A stretch of 64,000 bases of DNA from Acidobacteriota bacterium (GTDB lineage Bacteria; Acidobacteriota; Terriglobia; Terriglobales; Acidobacteriaceae): NCBI GenBank assembly GCA_021793595.1, contig JAJYSL010000005.1, positions 4,739 through 68,738 of the forward strand. The letters run 5' to 3'. The translations under genes and the position numbers were made by a program. This document shows positions 1 to 8,017 of this stretch, piece by piece. The stretch's first letter is position 1; every line of letters starts with the position of its first letter. The notes beneath the pieces are model-generated. The model did not search any database. It saw only the letters and a program-made list of their open reading frames with translations, and had not been told where the DNA came from.

Positions 1-1
1 C

Positions 2-796
2 AACGAGCGCATCTGGAAAGTGCTGGCCAGCAAACCGAAACTGTCCGCCGCCGACATGCTGGCGCTGCAGAACGATGTCTACTCCACGCTGGACCAGGAA
101 CTGGCGCAGCGATTTACCTACGCCATCGACCATGCGGCCCATCCGAGCCATAGATTGCGAGAGGCGGCGGACCTGATGCGCACATGGGACGGGAACGTGA
201 CGATTCCGTCGGTGGCGGCGACAATCGTGGACGCGACGCGTGATGCGTTATGGCCGATGATTTTGAAACCACGGTTGGGAGACGATTGGAAGCTGTATCA
301 GTGGGCATCTTCCTCCTTTGTGCAGGAGCAGATTGTCACCGGACAATCGCGACGCTGGCTTCCGACGAAGTACAGCAACTGGAATGAGTTTCTGGCGGCG
401 GCCGTGGACAGCGGAATGTCGGCCCTGCATGCGCCGCTGGACCTGAAGCAGTGGCATTACGGCAAGGTGCATCCGGTGGAAGTGGAACATCCGCTGTATG
501 GCGGCATTCCGTGGATGCGAGGATGGACGGGCACCGGGGTGCAGCCGCAGTCGGGCGATGGGACCACGGTGAAGCAGGTGTCGCGGATTTTTGGTCCGTC
601 GGAGCGGCTGACGGTGGACCTGTCGGACCTGGACAAATCCACATTGAATCTGGTGATTGGGCAATCCGGAGATCCCCTGAGCCCGAATTATATGGACCAG
701 TGGCCGTATTGGTATGCGGGGAAAACATTTGTGCTGCCATTCAGCGACGGCGCTGTGGCTGCGGCGGCAAAGCACACTTTGACGCTGGTTCCGTAG
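2..796 (+). CDS. Penicillin acylase family protein, C-terminal part (5' end outside window)
   Basis: The frame is open from the first bases of the window, so the gene begins upstream. About 264 residues remain, ending at TAG 794-796. The tail carries the family's C-terminal signature GQSGDPLSPNYMDQW, followed by a WYAGKTFVLPFSD stretch. Penicillin acylases are N-terminal-nucleophile hydrolases, usually periplasmic, that cleave amide bonds such as acyl side chains or acyl-homoserine lactones. The catalytic Ser and the propeptide lie outside the window, so the substrate cannot be judged. The next gene, a prenyl synthase, starts 77 bp downstream on the same strand. Confidence 0.85.
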   Translation, partial: NERIWKVLASKPKLSAADMLALQNDVYSTLDQELAQRFTYAIDHAAHPSHRLREAADLMRTWDGNVTIPSVAATIVDATRDALWPMILKPRLGDDWKLYQWASSSFVQEQIVTGQSRRWLPTKYSNWNEFLAAAVDSGMSALHAPLDLKQWHYGKVHPVEVEHPLYGGIPWMRGWTGTGVQPQSGDGTTVKQVSRIFGPSERLTVDLSDLDKSTLNLVIGQSGDPLSPNYMDQWPYWYAGKTFVLPFSDGAVAAAAKHTLTLVP

Positions 797-873
797 AAGT
801 GCCTTGGCGGGTGCTGCCACTCGCGGTTTGTCGGGACTACTCTCCGGGCGCAACCTTCGGTAGGATAGAAACA

Positions 874-1770
874 ATGCCTCCCGATGTTCAAACGATATTG
901 CACTCCGGCGCGGAGTTGACTGATCGCGCACTGGAACGCCTGCTACCCGCTGCCGACGTGCTTCCCTCTTCGATCCATCGGGCGATGCGTCATAGCACGT
1001 TCGCAGGCGGCAAACGGCTGCGTCCGGTATTGTGCATGGAGTCGGCGCGGATCTTCTCTGCCCGCGGCACCCTTCCGGCGGGCATTGAAGATCTAGCGGC
1101 AGCACTGGAAATGCTGCACACCTATTCGCTTGTCCATGACGATCTGCCGGCGCTCGACAACGACGATTTGCGTCGGGGAAAGCCGACGTGCCACGTAGTG
1201 TTCGGTGAGGCGATTGCCATTTTGTGTGGGGACGCGCTACAGACGCAGGCGTATCAAACGCTGGCTGGGTTGCATTGCCCGGCAGCGGCGGCGGTTGCGA
1301 TTCTGGGAGAAGTTTCTCGTGCCACCGGCACCGTGGAGGGTATGATCGGCGGGCAGGTGATGGACCTGGAGAGTGAACACCTGACGCCGACCGCAGAATT
1401 GGTTTCTTCCATCCACAAGGCGAAGACCGGCGCGCTGATTACCACCAGCGTGGTGACCGGAGGCATTTACGCGGGCGGTGATGCCAAAGCGGTGGAGCGT
1501 CTACGCGTCTTCGGGCAACATGCGGGGTTGGCATTTCAGATTATCGACGATGTGCTCGACGTGACCGAGAGCTCCGAGCACTTGGGCAAGACGGCCGGCA
1601 AAGATACCGCGACCGTGAAGGCCACCTGGCCGGCTGTCTACGGCGTGGATCGCTCCCTGAAAGACGCGCGAGGACTGATCGATGCGGCATTCAAGGAGCT
1701 GGACGAATTTGGCGCGGCGGCAGATCCACTGAAGGCAGTGGCTCTCTACCTGGTTGAGCGCACTCATTAG
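874..1770 (+). CDS. ispA: Short-chain polyprenyl diphosphate synthase (farnesyl/geranylgeranyl type)
   Basis: This 298-residue protein condenses isopentenyl diphosphate onto allylic diphosphates. The first Asp-rich motif is HTYSLVHDDLPALDNDD (D89-D98), spaced as in E. coli IspA, with GGKRLRP near residue 45. The second is FQIIDDVLD, followed by a typical KD-containing C-terminal region. The frame is open much further upstream (to 451), but homology begins at the ATG at 874 and the upstream part overlaps the acylase gene. Chain length (C15 or C20) cannot be fixed from sequence alone. The rhodanese gene follows 9 bp downstream, so the two are probably cotranscribed. Confidence 0.92.
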   Translation: MPPDVQTILHSGAELTDRALERLLPAADVLPSSIHRAMRHSTFAGGKRLRPVLCMESARIFSARGTLPAGIEDLAAALEMLHTYSLVHDDLPALDNDDLRRGKPTCHVVFGEAIAILCGDALQTQAYQTLAGLHCPAAAAVAILGEVSRATGTVEGMIGGQVMDLESEHLTPTAELVSSIHKAKTGALITTSVVTGGIYAGGDAKAVERLRVFGQHAGLAFQIIDDVLDVTESSEHLGKTAGKDTATVKATWPAVYGVDRSLKDARGLIDAAFKELDEFGAAADPLKAVALYLVERTH

Positions 1771-1779
1771 AGGAGCAAT

Positions 1780-2145
1780 ATGCACTGGACAACCGTTTGC
1801 ATCGTGGTGGGATTCATCCTTGTCTTTTATTGGCTGAAACGCCGCAGTCAGATTTCCCAGGAAGATGCGCGAACGCATTTGAGCAACGGGGCGCTGCTGG
1901 TCGACGTTCGAACCCCGTCGGAATTCAACTCCGGCCATTTGCCCAATGCCGTCAATGTTCCGCTGGATCAAATTGAAATGAAGTTGCCGCGCCGCCTGAA
2001 GGATAAGAATCAACCGGTGCTACTGCATTGCCAAAGCGGAATGCGCAGCGGAGTCGCGATGAAAAAATTGAAGAGTCTAGGGTATGCCAACGCCTTCAAT
2101 CTGGGTTCCTACGGTCGGGCAGCGCGAATGGTACATCACAGGTGA
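1780..2145 (+). CDS. Membrane-anchored rhodanese-like protein
   Basis: This 121-residue protein has one N-terminal membrane segment (about residues 4-19) and a single rhodanese domain. The active-site loop HCQSGMRSG contains the catalytic Cys, and LLVDVRTPSEFNSGHLPNAVNVP is typical of the fold (the key part is DVRTPSEF). It starts at ATG 1780 behind an AGGAG Shine-Dalgarno that overlaps the end of the prenyl synthase gene. Single-domain rhodaneses carry persulfide sulfur; the anchor implies work at the membrane face. The physiological partner is unknown. Confidence 0.88.
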   Translation: MHWTTVCIVVGFILVFYWLKRRSQISQEDARTHLSNGALLVDVRTPSEFNSGHLPNAVNVPLDQIEMKLPRRLKDKNQPVLLHCQSGMRSGVAMKKLKSLGYANAFNLGSYGRAARMVHHR

Positions 2146-2247
2146 GCAGGTCCTGACGAGGATGGAGTACCGTGCGGTCAGCCGCCGGAAAAAGCTGCAC
2201 GGAAACGACCGATTCAACCACGCTAACTGTCAATCCGCACTCAATCG

Positions 2248-3597
2248 TCAGCCACTCCGGCCGTCATGCGGTCTTAGCCCGAGAATCTCGGGAGTGGATT
2301 TGTCGAAGACCAGGGTTCTTGTTGGGAATGGGAATTCTATCCCTTCCTTCTGAAAGCGTTCGACAATCCTCATGCGCAGTTCGGTCTGGATATGGAACTG
2401 CTCCGCACAATCGAGAATTTCGATCATCACGGTGAAATTCAAGGATGAATCCCCAAACCCAGGCATAAATCGTATGTTGGGTTCGGCATCGGGGCTCAGT
2501 CCCGTGACTTGATCGCGGACCGCTTGTTCCGCCACGTCTTTTAGAACCTGACAAACCCAGCGTGGATCGGTGCCGTAGGCTACGCCCACTTCAATCGGCA
2601 GCATCATCCGCCGTTCCGGATGGGAGAAGTTCGTGACGACGGCCTTGGCCAGGGTGGCGTTGGGAACGACCACAAGGTTCTTCATCAACGACTGGATGGA
2701 CGTGGAACGCCAGCCCACGCGCTGGACATATCCCTCCTGACCAGAGTCGAGCTGAATGAAATCGCCAGCCCGGATGGGACGGTCGGCCAGCAGGTAGAGG
2801 CCGGCGAAAAAATTGCTGAGCGTTTCCTGCAATGCCATGGCCACCGCCACGCTACCGACGCCAAGGGTAGTCCAGACGGCCGTCAAACGGACTCCCAGGT
2901 TTTCGAGCACGATCATCACGGCCAGCAGACCGAACAGGGCCCGGGCAAGAAACGCGGCGGGTTCCGTGAACCGGACAAACGATGGGTCTTCCTGGGAAAC
3001 GCGCGACAGGTACAGCGTGACAATTTTCCCTGCGCCGTAACACCCCAGAAAAATTGCCAGCGTCATCAACAACCGGCCAGCAAAATGTTCGTGCCTCGGC
3101 GCCAGGTGCAGCGCTTCCAGCAGCGTGTAGACCGCAATCAGGATGACGGCCGCTTCCATCAGAAACGCAAAAAGGCGGATGGTCTTCTCCTGGCCGGGAA
3201 GCTTTTGTCCCCATCTGCGCAAGAAGAGCAACGCGATGCGGGTGGGGACATAATATGTAACAGCCACAGTCAGCGCGAGGCTGACTCGCTGCAGCAGTTC
3301 AACATGGGTGCTGTGGAAGGTAAGCTGCAGCACGTTCAGATCGACGTCGACCGCGATGATCAAAAGCACGGGAACCGGCAACACCGCCAGAATGGAAAAC
3401 AGGAATTCACTCCATTGATTCCTGTGCTTTCTTGCCTGACGGTTGAAGAAGCGGGTTAACACGACTCCCAGTACAAATGCGGCCACAATGAGCAGACCCA
3501 GATTGACGCGGCGAAGGAGGGACGGGCTAAGATGCAGAAGCTTGGCTAACTTCAAGAGTGTCTTGTCATATGGCGACAATGGCAATGTTGTCTCCAT
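2248..3597 (-). CDS. MscS family mechanosensitive ion channel
   Basis: This 449-residue protein has several N-terminal transmembrane helices. The MscS pore helix and beta domain follow: TTLGVGSVAVAMALQETLSN, then FFAGLYLLADRPIRAGDFIQ, VGWRSTSIQ and VPNATLAKAVVTNFSHP. It releases osmolytes across the inner membrane on hypo-osmotic shock. It is convergent with the rhodanese gene, about 100 bp away, and reads in the same direction as the dcw block. The function of the extra N-terminal helices is not apparent. Family assignment is firm; whether it gates like MscS or acts as a solute-specific relative is not known. Confidence 0.92.
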   Translation of the reverse strand: METTLPLSPYDKTLLKLAKLLHLSPSLLRRVNLGLLIVAAFVLGVVLTRFFNRQARKHRNQWSEFLFSILAVLPVPVLLIIAVDVDLNVLQLTFHSTHVELLQRVSLALTVAVTYYVPTRIALLFLRRWGQKLPGQEKTIRLFAFLMEAAVILIAVYTLLEALHLAPRHEHFAGRLLMTLAIFLGCYGAGKIVTLYLSRVSQEDPSFVRFTEPAAFLARALFGLLAVMIVLENLGVRLTAVWTTLGVGSVAVAMALQETLSNFFAGLYLLADRPIRAGDFIQLDSGQEGYVQRVGWRSTSIQSLMKNLVVVPNATLAKAVVTNFSHPERRMMLPIEVGVAYGTDPRWVCQVLKDVAEQAVRDQVTGLSPDAEPNIRFMPGFGDSSLNFTVMIEILDCAEQFHIQTELRMRIVERFQKEGIEFPFPTRTLVFDKSTPEILGLRPHDGRSG

Positions 3598-3724
3598 TCT
3601 TCGAGGTGATTTGTTTCGATCTTAACAAGCGAACTGGTCCGGTGACATGGCAGATGCAGGAAGGAAAAGACGATTGGGAACTCCTCCCCCTTGAAGATAC
3701 GAATAGTTCTCGTTCTGTTTCACT

Positions 3725-4972
3725 TCAATGACCGGCCAAAGCGGACATTTCGCCTTTCGGCTGCTGCGGACTCATGGTGGCGTAATAATTCTGCTCTTCC
3801 AGGTTGTGATAGAAGATGCCCGCCAATTCCGCGGCCTTGGGGCCATAGGTGGGCCGGCCGCCCTCAAGGAAAAACACTGCTACCAGACGCCCATAGGGCG
3901 TATCGGCGTAGGAGCCGAACCAGCCAAATCGCGTGCCATTGTCAGAGCAGGTGCCGGTCTTTCCCAGCACTGGAAACTCCTTGAAGTTCGCGCGCACGGT
4001 ACGCCCGGTACCAAACCTGACGACGTCGGTCATGCCGGGGGTCATCGACGGCAGCAGCGGACCGATATTGAGTTCCCGCTTCACGATGGGATGAAAGCTC
4101 GCCACGTCCGCAGCAGTTTCCGGGTGCTGCAGATAATAGAGCGTGCCGCCATTGGCGATTGCGGAGATCAGCGCGCCGAGTTGCAGCGGGGTCACCGAGA
4201 CGCTCTCGCCAAAGGAACACATGCGGCCCACACCACCCTTGCTTTCTGGAAGAGCATGGGAAGGATAGACGCCTAGCTGCTCGCCGGGAATGTTGTAGCC
4301 GGCGAGTTCTCCCAGGCCAAACATGTTGGCATAGTATTTGACGCGGGAAAATCCAAGGCGGCGACCGACGGTTTCAAAATAAAGATTGTTGGAGTGCGCC
4401 AGCGCGTCGGTCAGCGTCATGTGATAGCGGCCACCCAGGTTGACGGGAGTATCGACAGTGATGACGCCTTCTTCCAGAGCGGCCAAGGCCACGGACAGCT
4501 TGATGGTCGAGCAGGGTTCGGCGCCGCTGGAAAGCGCCAGGTGGTGATTCACCATGGTCAGGATGCGGCCGTTGCCGGGATCAATCACCACGACGGTACC
4601 GTTCATATCTCCCAGCGCAGCGATGGCGGCCTGACGTACCACGGGATCTTCGCCGGCGGTGATATCGCCCGCAGTCTGGTCCTGGGCATAGGAGCTGGCG
4701 GTGAAGCGCTCATAGTAACGATGGCGGTAACGATGGCGGTGGTGTGAATACGACGTATGACGAATGTTGGAGGAAGAGTGGACGGAACGTCGGGATGCAG
4801 CCGTCCTGCGATGCGTGGTGCGCGCTCTACGGAGGTGGCGCGATTTCTTGTGAACGTTCACTCGGGGAGTATCAATCGTTGCCGCCAGTGCGATCGGCGC
4901 TGTACCCAGGGCAGCGAATGCGACCAAGCAGGACAGAAGAAGAAGGCGGAAGAGGAGGAGACGCAACTTCAT
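3725..4972 (-). CDS. Penicillin-binding transpeptidase domain protein with basic His-rich linker
   Basis: This 415-residue protein has a signal peptide (1-30, ending IALA) and a low-complexity Arg/His/Ser linker (about 40-90). A class B-type transpeptidase domain follows. The three penicilloyl-serine transferase motifs are visible: STIK (S155-K158), SNN (S194-N196) and KTG (K338-G340, in LGKTGTCSDNG). It would cross-link peptidoglycan in the periplasm. The ATG at 4972 is chosen because an AAGGTG Shine-Dalgarno precedes it and the signal peptide starts there; the frame extends to a TTG at 5008. The usual PBP dimerisation domain is absent, so this is smaller than FtsI. It lies directly downstream of ftsZ in the same orientation. 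Confidence 0.88.
   Translation of the reverse strand: MKLRLLLFRLLLLSCLVAFAALGTAPIALAATIDTPRVNVHKKSRHLRRARTTHRRTAASRRSVHSSSNIRHTSYSHHRHRYRHRYYERFTASSYAQDQTAGDITAGEDPVVRQAAIAALGDMNGTVVVIDPGNGRILTMVNHHLALSSGAEPCSTIKLSVALAALEEGVITVDTPVNLGGRYHMTLTDALAHSNNLYFETVGRRLGFSRVKYYANMFGLGELAGYNIPGEQLGVYPSHALPESKGGVGRMCSFGESVSVTPLQLGALISAIANGGTLYYLQHPETAADVASFHPIVKRELNIGPLLPSMTPGMTDVVRFGTGRTVRANFKEFPVLGKTGTCSDNGTRFGWFGSYADTPYGRLVAVFFLEGGRPTYGPKAAELAGIFYHNLEEQNYYATMSPQQPKGEMSALAGH
4716..4739. repeat. 12-bp tandem repeat (two perfect copies) in the transpeptidase linker
   Basis: TAACGATGGCGG occurs twice head to tail, with a further partial GGTGG copy beyond. On the coding (minus) strand it encodes the RHRY-RHRY part of the His/Arg-rich linker. 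Its length is a multiple of three, so copy-number change would alter the linker without shifting the frame. Confidence 0.7.
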
Positions 4973-5046
4973 TTGGACTGCACCTTCATAATGTGACTGA
5001 AACTTCAATCATTGCAGAAATGGTCAAAATCTGGCCACTTTCTTTT

Positions 5047-5071
5047 GTCGCGTATCCCGCTGATACACGAC
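5047..5071 (-). other. Stable hairpin in the ftsZ-transpeptidase gap
   Basis: Read on the minus strand, GTCGTGTATC and GATACGCGAC form a 10-bp stem with a 5-nt loop. One position pairs as G-U in minus-strand RNA but mismatches as C-A in plus-strand RNA, so the structure favours the ftsZ-direction transcript. No U-tract follows (the tail is A-rich), so it is not a classical terminator. It lies about 75 nt upstream of the transpeptidase start and about 150 nt past ftsZ. Confidence 0.4.
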
Positions 5072-5218
5072 GGCCGATTGCTTCATTCCTGACAAATACA
5101 GATCGTGCCGTTCAAAACTGCGCCCAAATTGGGAGACCCTACTCAAGCGCGAGTTCCCCAAAGCTCCATATTGCCATATCGAGCCAATCCTTCCCGTGCT
5201 TCCCGTCACACCTTTCCG

Positions 5219-6622
5219 TTAGAGATCGTTGCGGCGGAGATAGGCGGGTACATCCAACTGCTGATCTTCCATCTCCGCCACGCGGGCGGGATGGACAGGC
5301 GTCGCCTCACGCTCTGCGGCATGGCCATTCTGCTGCGATGCCGGGGTCGCTGGACTTGCATCTTCGCGCGGCTGCGCCGATCGCACGGGTGTTTCGGCAG
5401 GCTTGGCCGCCTGGGCAGGCGTGGGGACCGCTGTCGCCGGACGGCTGGAAGCAGCAGCCTGTTGTGCCTGTTCCTCGGCAATTTCACTGGCGAATTTCGG
5501 CGACGCCACCGGACGATTGCTGAACGCGCTTGCCGGAAGTCCGCTGGGCAGTTGCGCTGCAGTTCGCGCTGCCACATCTTGGGGATGGGTCAGATGGGCT
5601 GCGCGCGAGGGCAGATCGTGGCGGAAGCCGGTTGCGATGACGGTAATCTTGATCTCATCGCCGAGAGACTCATCGAGCACCGCGCCGAAGATGATGTTCG
5701 CATCCTCATGTGCGGAACTTTGAATGATGGTTGAGGCCTCATTGACTTCACTCAGCTTCAAGGAGCTGGAGCCGCTGATGTTGATGAGGATGCCGCGGGC
5801 CCCGTCGATTGCGCCTTCTTCCAGCAAGGGCGAAGACATGGCCGCATTGGCCGCTTCATTGGCGCGATTCGGACCGCTGCGCATGGCCGTTCCCATCACG
5901 GCATACCCCATGCCGGACATGGTCGTCTTCACATCGGCGAAGTCGCGATTGATGATGCCGGGGATGGTGATGATGTCGGAAATTCCCTGCACGCCCTGGC
6001 GCAGCACGTCGTCGGCAATGCGGAAGGATTCAAAAAAGCCCGCATCTTTGGCGACGGCGAGGAGCCGTTCATTGGGAATGACGATCATGGTGTCCACGCT
6101 ATCCAACAGCTCCGCCACGCCGTGATCCGCCTGCAGCAGCCGGCGCTTTCCTTCAAAGGCAAAGGGACGGGTGACGACGGCGACTGTGAGCGCGCCCATC
6201 TCGCTGGCGAGCGAGGCAATCACGGGAGCAGCTCCGGTTCCCGTTCCGCCGCCTAAGCCGGCGGTGACGAAGACCATATCGGCGCCTTCCAGCGCTTCGA
6301 TAATTTTTTCTGAATCCTCTATGGCGGCTCGCCGGCCCACATCGGGATTGGCGCCCGCGCCCAGGCCGCTGGTCAACTTCATTCCCAGTTGCAGTTTCAC
6401 CGGCGCTTTGGAGGAACGCAATGCCTGCGCGTCGGTGTTGGCGACGATGAATTCCACGCCTTCAACATGCGCTTCGATCATGCGATTAACTGCGTTGCCG
6501 CCGCCGCCGCCGACGCCGATGACTTTGATTTTCGCGCCGCGCGGCACTTCGTCCTGGTATTGAATCCGCAGGCCATCGTCGATGGCAATGTGCCCATTGT
6601 CTTGCTGTCTGATATCGCTCAT
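5219..6622 (-). CDS. ftsZ: Cell division protein FtsZ
   Basis: This 467-residue tubulin-like GTPase forms the cytokinetic Z-ring. The GTP-binding signature [12 protein letters not shown] is at about 122-133, the [13 protein letters not shown] glycine loop at about 36-48, and TNTDAQAL-type residues near 61-68 (here ANTDAQAL). A long Ala/Pro-rich linker ends in the conserved C-terminal peptide [10 protein letters not shown] that binds FtsA. The ATG at 6622 is preferred because AGAGGGA precedes it; in-frame starts also exist at 6649 and 6691. It is preceded by ftsA in the same orientation, about 106 bp away. Confidence 0.97.
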   Translation of the reverse strand: MSDIRQQDNGHIAIDDGLRIQYQDEVPRGAKIKVIGVGGGGGNAVNRMIEAHVEGVEFIVANTDAQALRSSKAPVKLQLGMKLTSGLGAGANPDVGRRAAIEDSEKIIEALEGADMVFVTAGLGGGTGTGAAPVIASLASEMGALTVAVVTRPFAFEGKRRLLQADHGVAELLDSVDTMIVIPNERLLAVAKDAGFFESFRIADDVLRQGVQGISDIITIPGIINRDFADVKTTMSGMGYAVMGTAMRSGPNRANEAANAAMSSPLLEEGAIDGARGILINISGSSSLKLSEVNEASTIIQSSAHEDANIIFGAVLDESLGDEIKITVIATGFRHDLPSRAAHLTHPQDVAARTAAQLPSGLPASAFSNRPVASPKFASEIAEEQAQQAAASSRPATAVPTPAQAAKPAETPVRSAQPREDASPATPASQQNGHAAEREATPVHPARVAEMEDQQLDVPAYLRRNDL

Positions 6623-6728
6623 ATCGAAAAATCCCTCTTTGGTTTGCATGGTTCCAATTCCGTTGTCGTTTCCAGTTCGCTGGTGGTGCAATTTTTTCCT
6701 GTCGCATTTCTACGCTGCGATCCCATTG

Positions 6729-7952
6729 CTAAATACTGCCGGCAAAGATGGCGCGCAATCTGGCGCCCATTCCAACTTCATCCGCGGATCGCTGCTCTCG
6801 AACGCGATGGGTATACAACAAAAGTCCGATCAAGGTTGAGTACTCGGGATCGATCAGATCTTCCGGCATACGCGACAGCGGAACCGGCAATCCAATCCGC
6901 GCGGAGGTACGCAACATATTCTCAACGTGTTCGGCCATGCCTGGCAATTTGGCGCCGCCGCCGGTAAGAACGCAACCGGAGCCCATGGCTTCCAGCACGC
7001 CGCCCTGGCGCAGGCTGTTGCGAAGCATCTGGAACAATTCGCGCGCGCGGGGCTCGAGAATTTCACTGAGATGGCGCTGCGGAACCTGGCGATATTGACC
7101 GCTGCCGGCTTCCGGAGCCTGGATCATGATTTCATTCGACTGCGGAATCGCGGTGACGATCGAGTGACCGTATTGCAGCTTGAGGCGTTCGGCCTCCGGC
7201 AATGGCACGCGCAACACGACGGCCAGATCGTTGGTGAAATGTGCGCCGCCGATCGGCAGGGAATCCGTGTGCACCACGGCGCCTTCAAACAGCACGGCAA
7301 CTTCTGTCGACGCAGCGCCGATATCGAGCACGCAGACGCCCAGCTCGCGCTCATCGGAGGTCAACACGGCTTCCGCGGCTGCGATGGCTTCAAAAATTGT
7401 GTCGGAGACTTCAATGCCGGCCTTGTTAACGCAGGTGACGACATTCTGCATGGTGCTGGCCGGGGCCATGACAATGTGCAGATTCACTTCCAGCGTGCTG
7501 CCCACCATGCCGACGGGATCGAGAATTCCCTCCTGCTCGTCGACGAGAAAATCCTGCGGCAAAAGATGGAGCACGCGATACTCCTGCGGCAGATGCACTT
7601 CCCGGGCGCGCTCGACAGCGGCTCGCACATCGTCACGGGTAATTTCGCGCATGCGGCTGCCGAGGAGAATGCCGCCGCGACTGGTGACGCCGCGAACGCG
7701 CGAGCCGCCAATGCCGACGGCGGCGGTGGATACCTGGGTGTCGGCCGCTTCTTCGACGGCCTGGAATGCGTGATCGAACGACTCGGTGGCGGGGCCGAGG
7801 TCTGCGATGATGCTGCGGCGCATGCCGCGCGCCTGGACGGTGCTGTGGCCGCGATAGCGAACCGCGCCGTCCGAAATTTCCGCGGAAAGAGAGCGCACGT
7901 TGGCGCTACCCGCATCGAGTACCGCGATGTGCTTCTGTTCTCGTTCTGCCAT
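6729..7952 (-). CDS. ftsA: Cell division protein FtsA
   Basis: This 407-residue actin-like ATPase tethers FtsZ to the membrane and recruits the divisome. The phosphate-binding loops VLDAGSANVR near the N-terminus and VLDIGAASTEVAV in the second subdomain are visible, as is the GSGCVLTGGGAKLPG motif. The C-terminal amphipathic membrane-targeting helix is GMGARLRAIFAG. The ATG at 7952 has an AAGGAG site 7-8 nt upstream. ftsQ lies upstream and ftsZ downstream, the standard dcw order. Confidence 0.96.
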   Translation of the reverse strand: MAEREQKHIAVLDAGSANVRSLSAEISDGAVRYRGHSTVQARGMRRSIIADLGPATESFDHAFQAVEEAADTQVSTAAVGIGGSRVRGVTSRGGILLGSRMREITRDDVRAAVERAREVHLPQEYRVLHLLPQDFLVDEQEGILDPVGMVGSTLEVNLHIVMAPASTMQNVVTCVNKAGIEVSDTIFEAIAAAEAVLTSDERELGVCVLDIGAASTEVAVLFEGAVVHTDSLPIGGAHFTNDLAVVLRVPLPEAERLKLQYGHSIVTAIPQSNEIMIQAPEAGSGQYRQVPQRHLSEILEPRARELFQMLRNSLRQGGVLEAMGSGCVLTGGGAKLPGMAEHVENMLRTSARIGLPVPLSRMPEDLIDPEYSTLIGLLLYTHRVREQRSADEVGMGARLRAIFAGSI

Positions 7953-7972
7953 TTCTTGCTCCTTGCGTGAAT

Positions 7973-7998
7973 CCCAGGTCTCAAAGCCGAGACGTGGG
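7973..7998 (-). other. Imperfect inverted repeat between ftsQ and ftsA
   Basis: CCCA-G-GTCTC and GAGAC-G-TGGG flank a 6-nt spacer, giving a hairpin with one internal mismatch in either strand's RNA. It sits in the short ftsQ-ftsA gap, upstream of the ftsA Shine-Dalgarno. No U-tract follows, so any role would be in message processing or translation rather than termination. Confidence 0.3.
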
Positions 7999-8017
7999 CA
8001 CCCGCATGTGTCAGCCG

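Noticed and set aside
451..873. Upstream extension of the prenyl synthase frame (to 451)
   Set aside because: It overlaps the acylase gene in another frame, has no family homology, and the conserved start is ATG 874.
3690..3724. GAACT...AGTTC pairing downstream of the transpeptidase gene as a terminator
   Set aside because: Only five base pairs with a loop of more than 20 nt and no U-tract.
5009..5218. Possible small gene between the transpeptidase and ftsZ
   Set aside because: Frames here lack a ribosome site and any pattern of coding; the only clear structure is the hairpin at 5047-5071.
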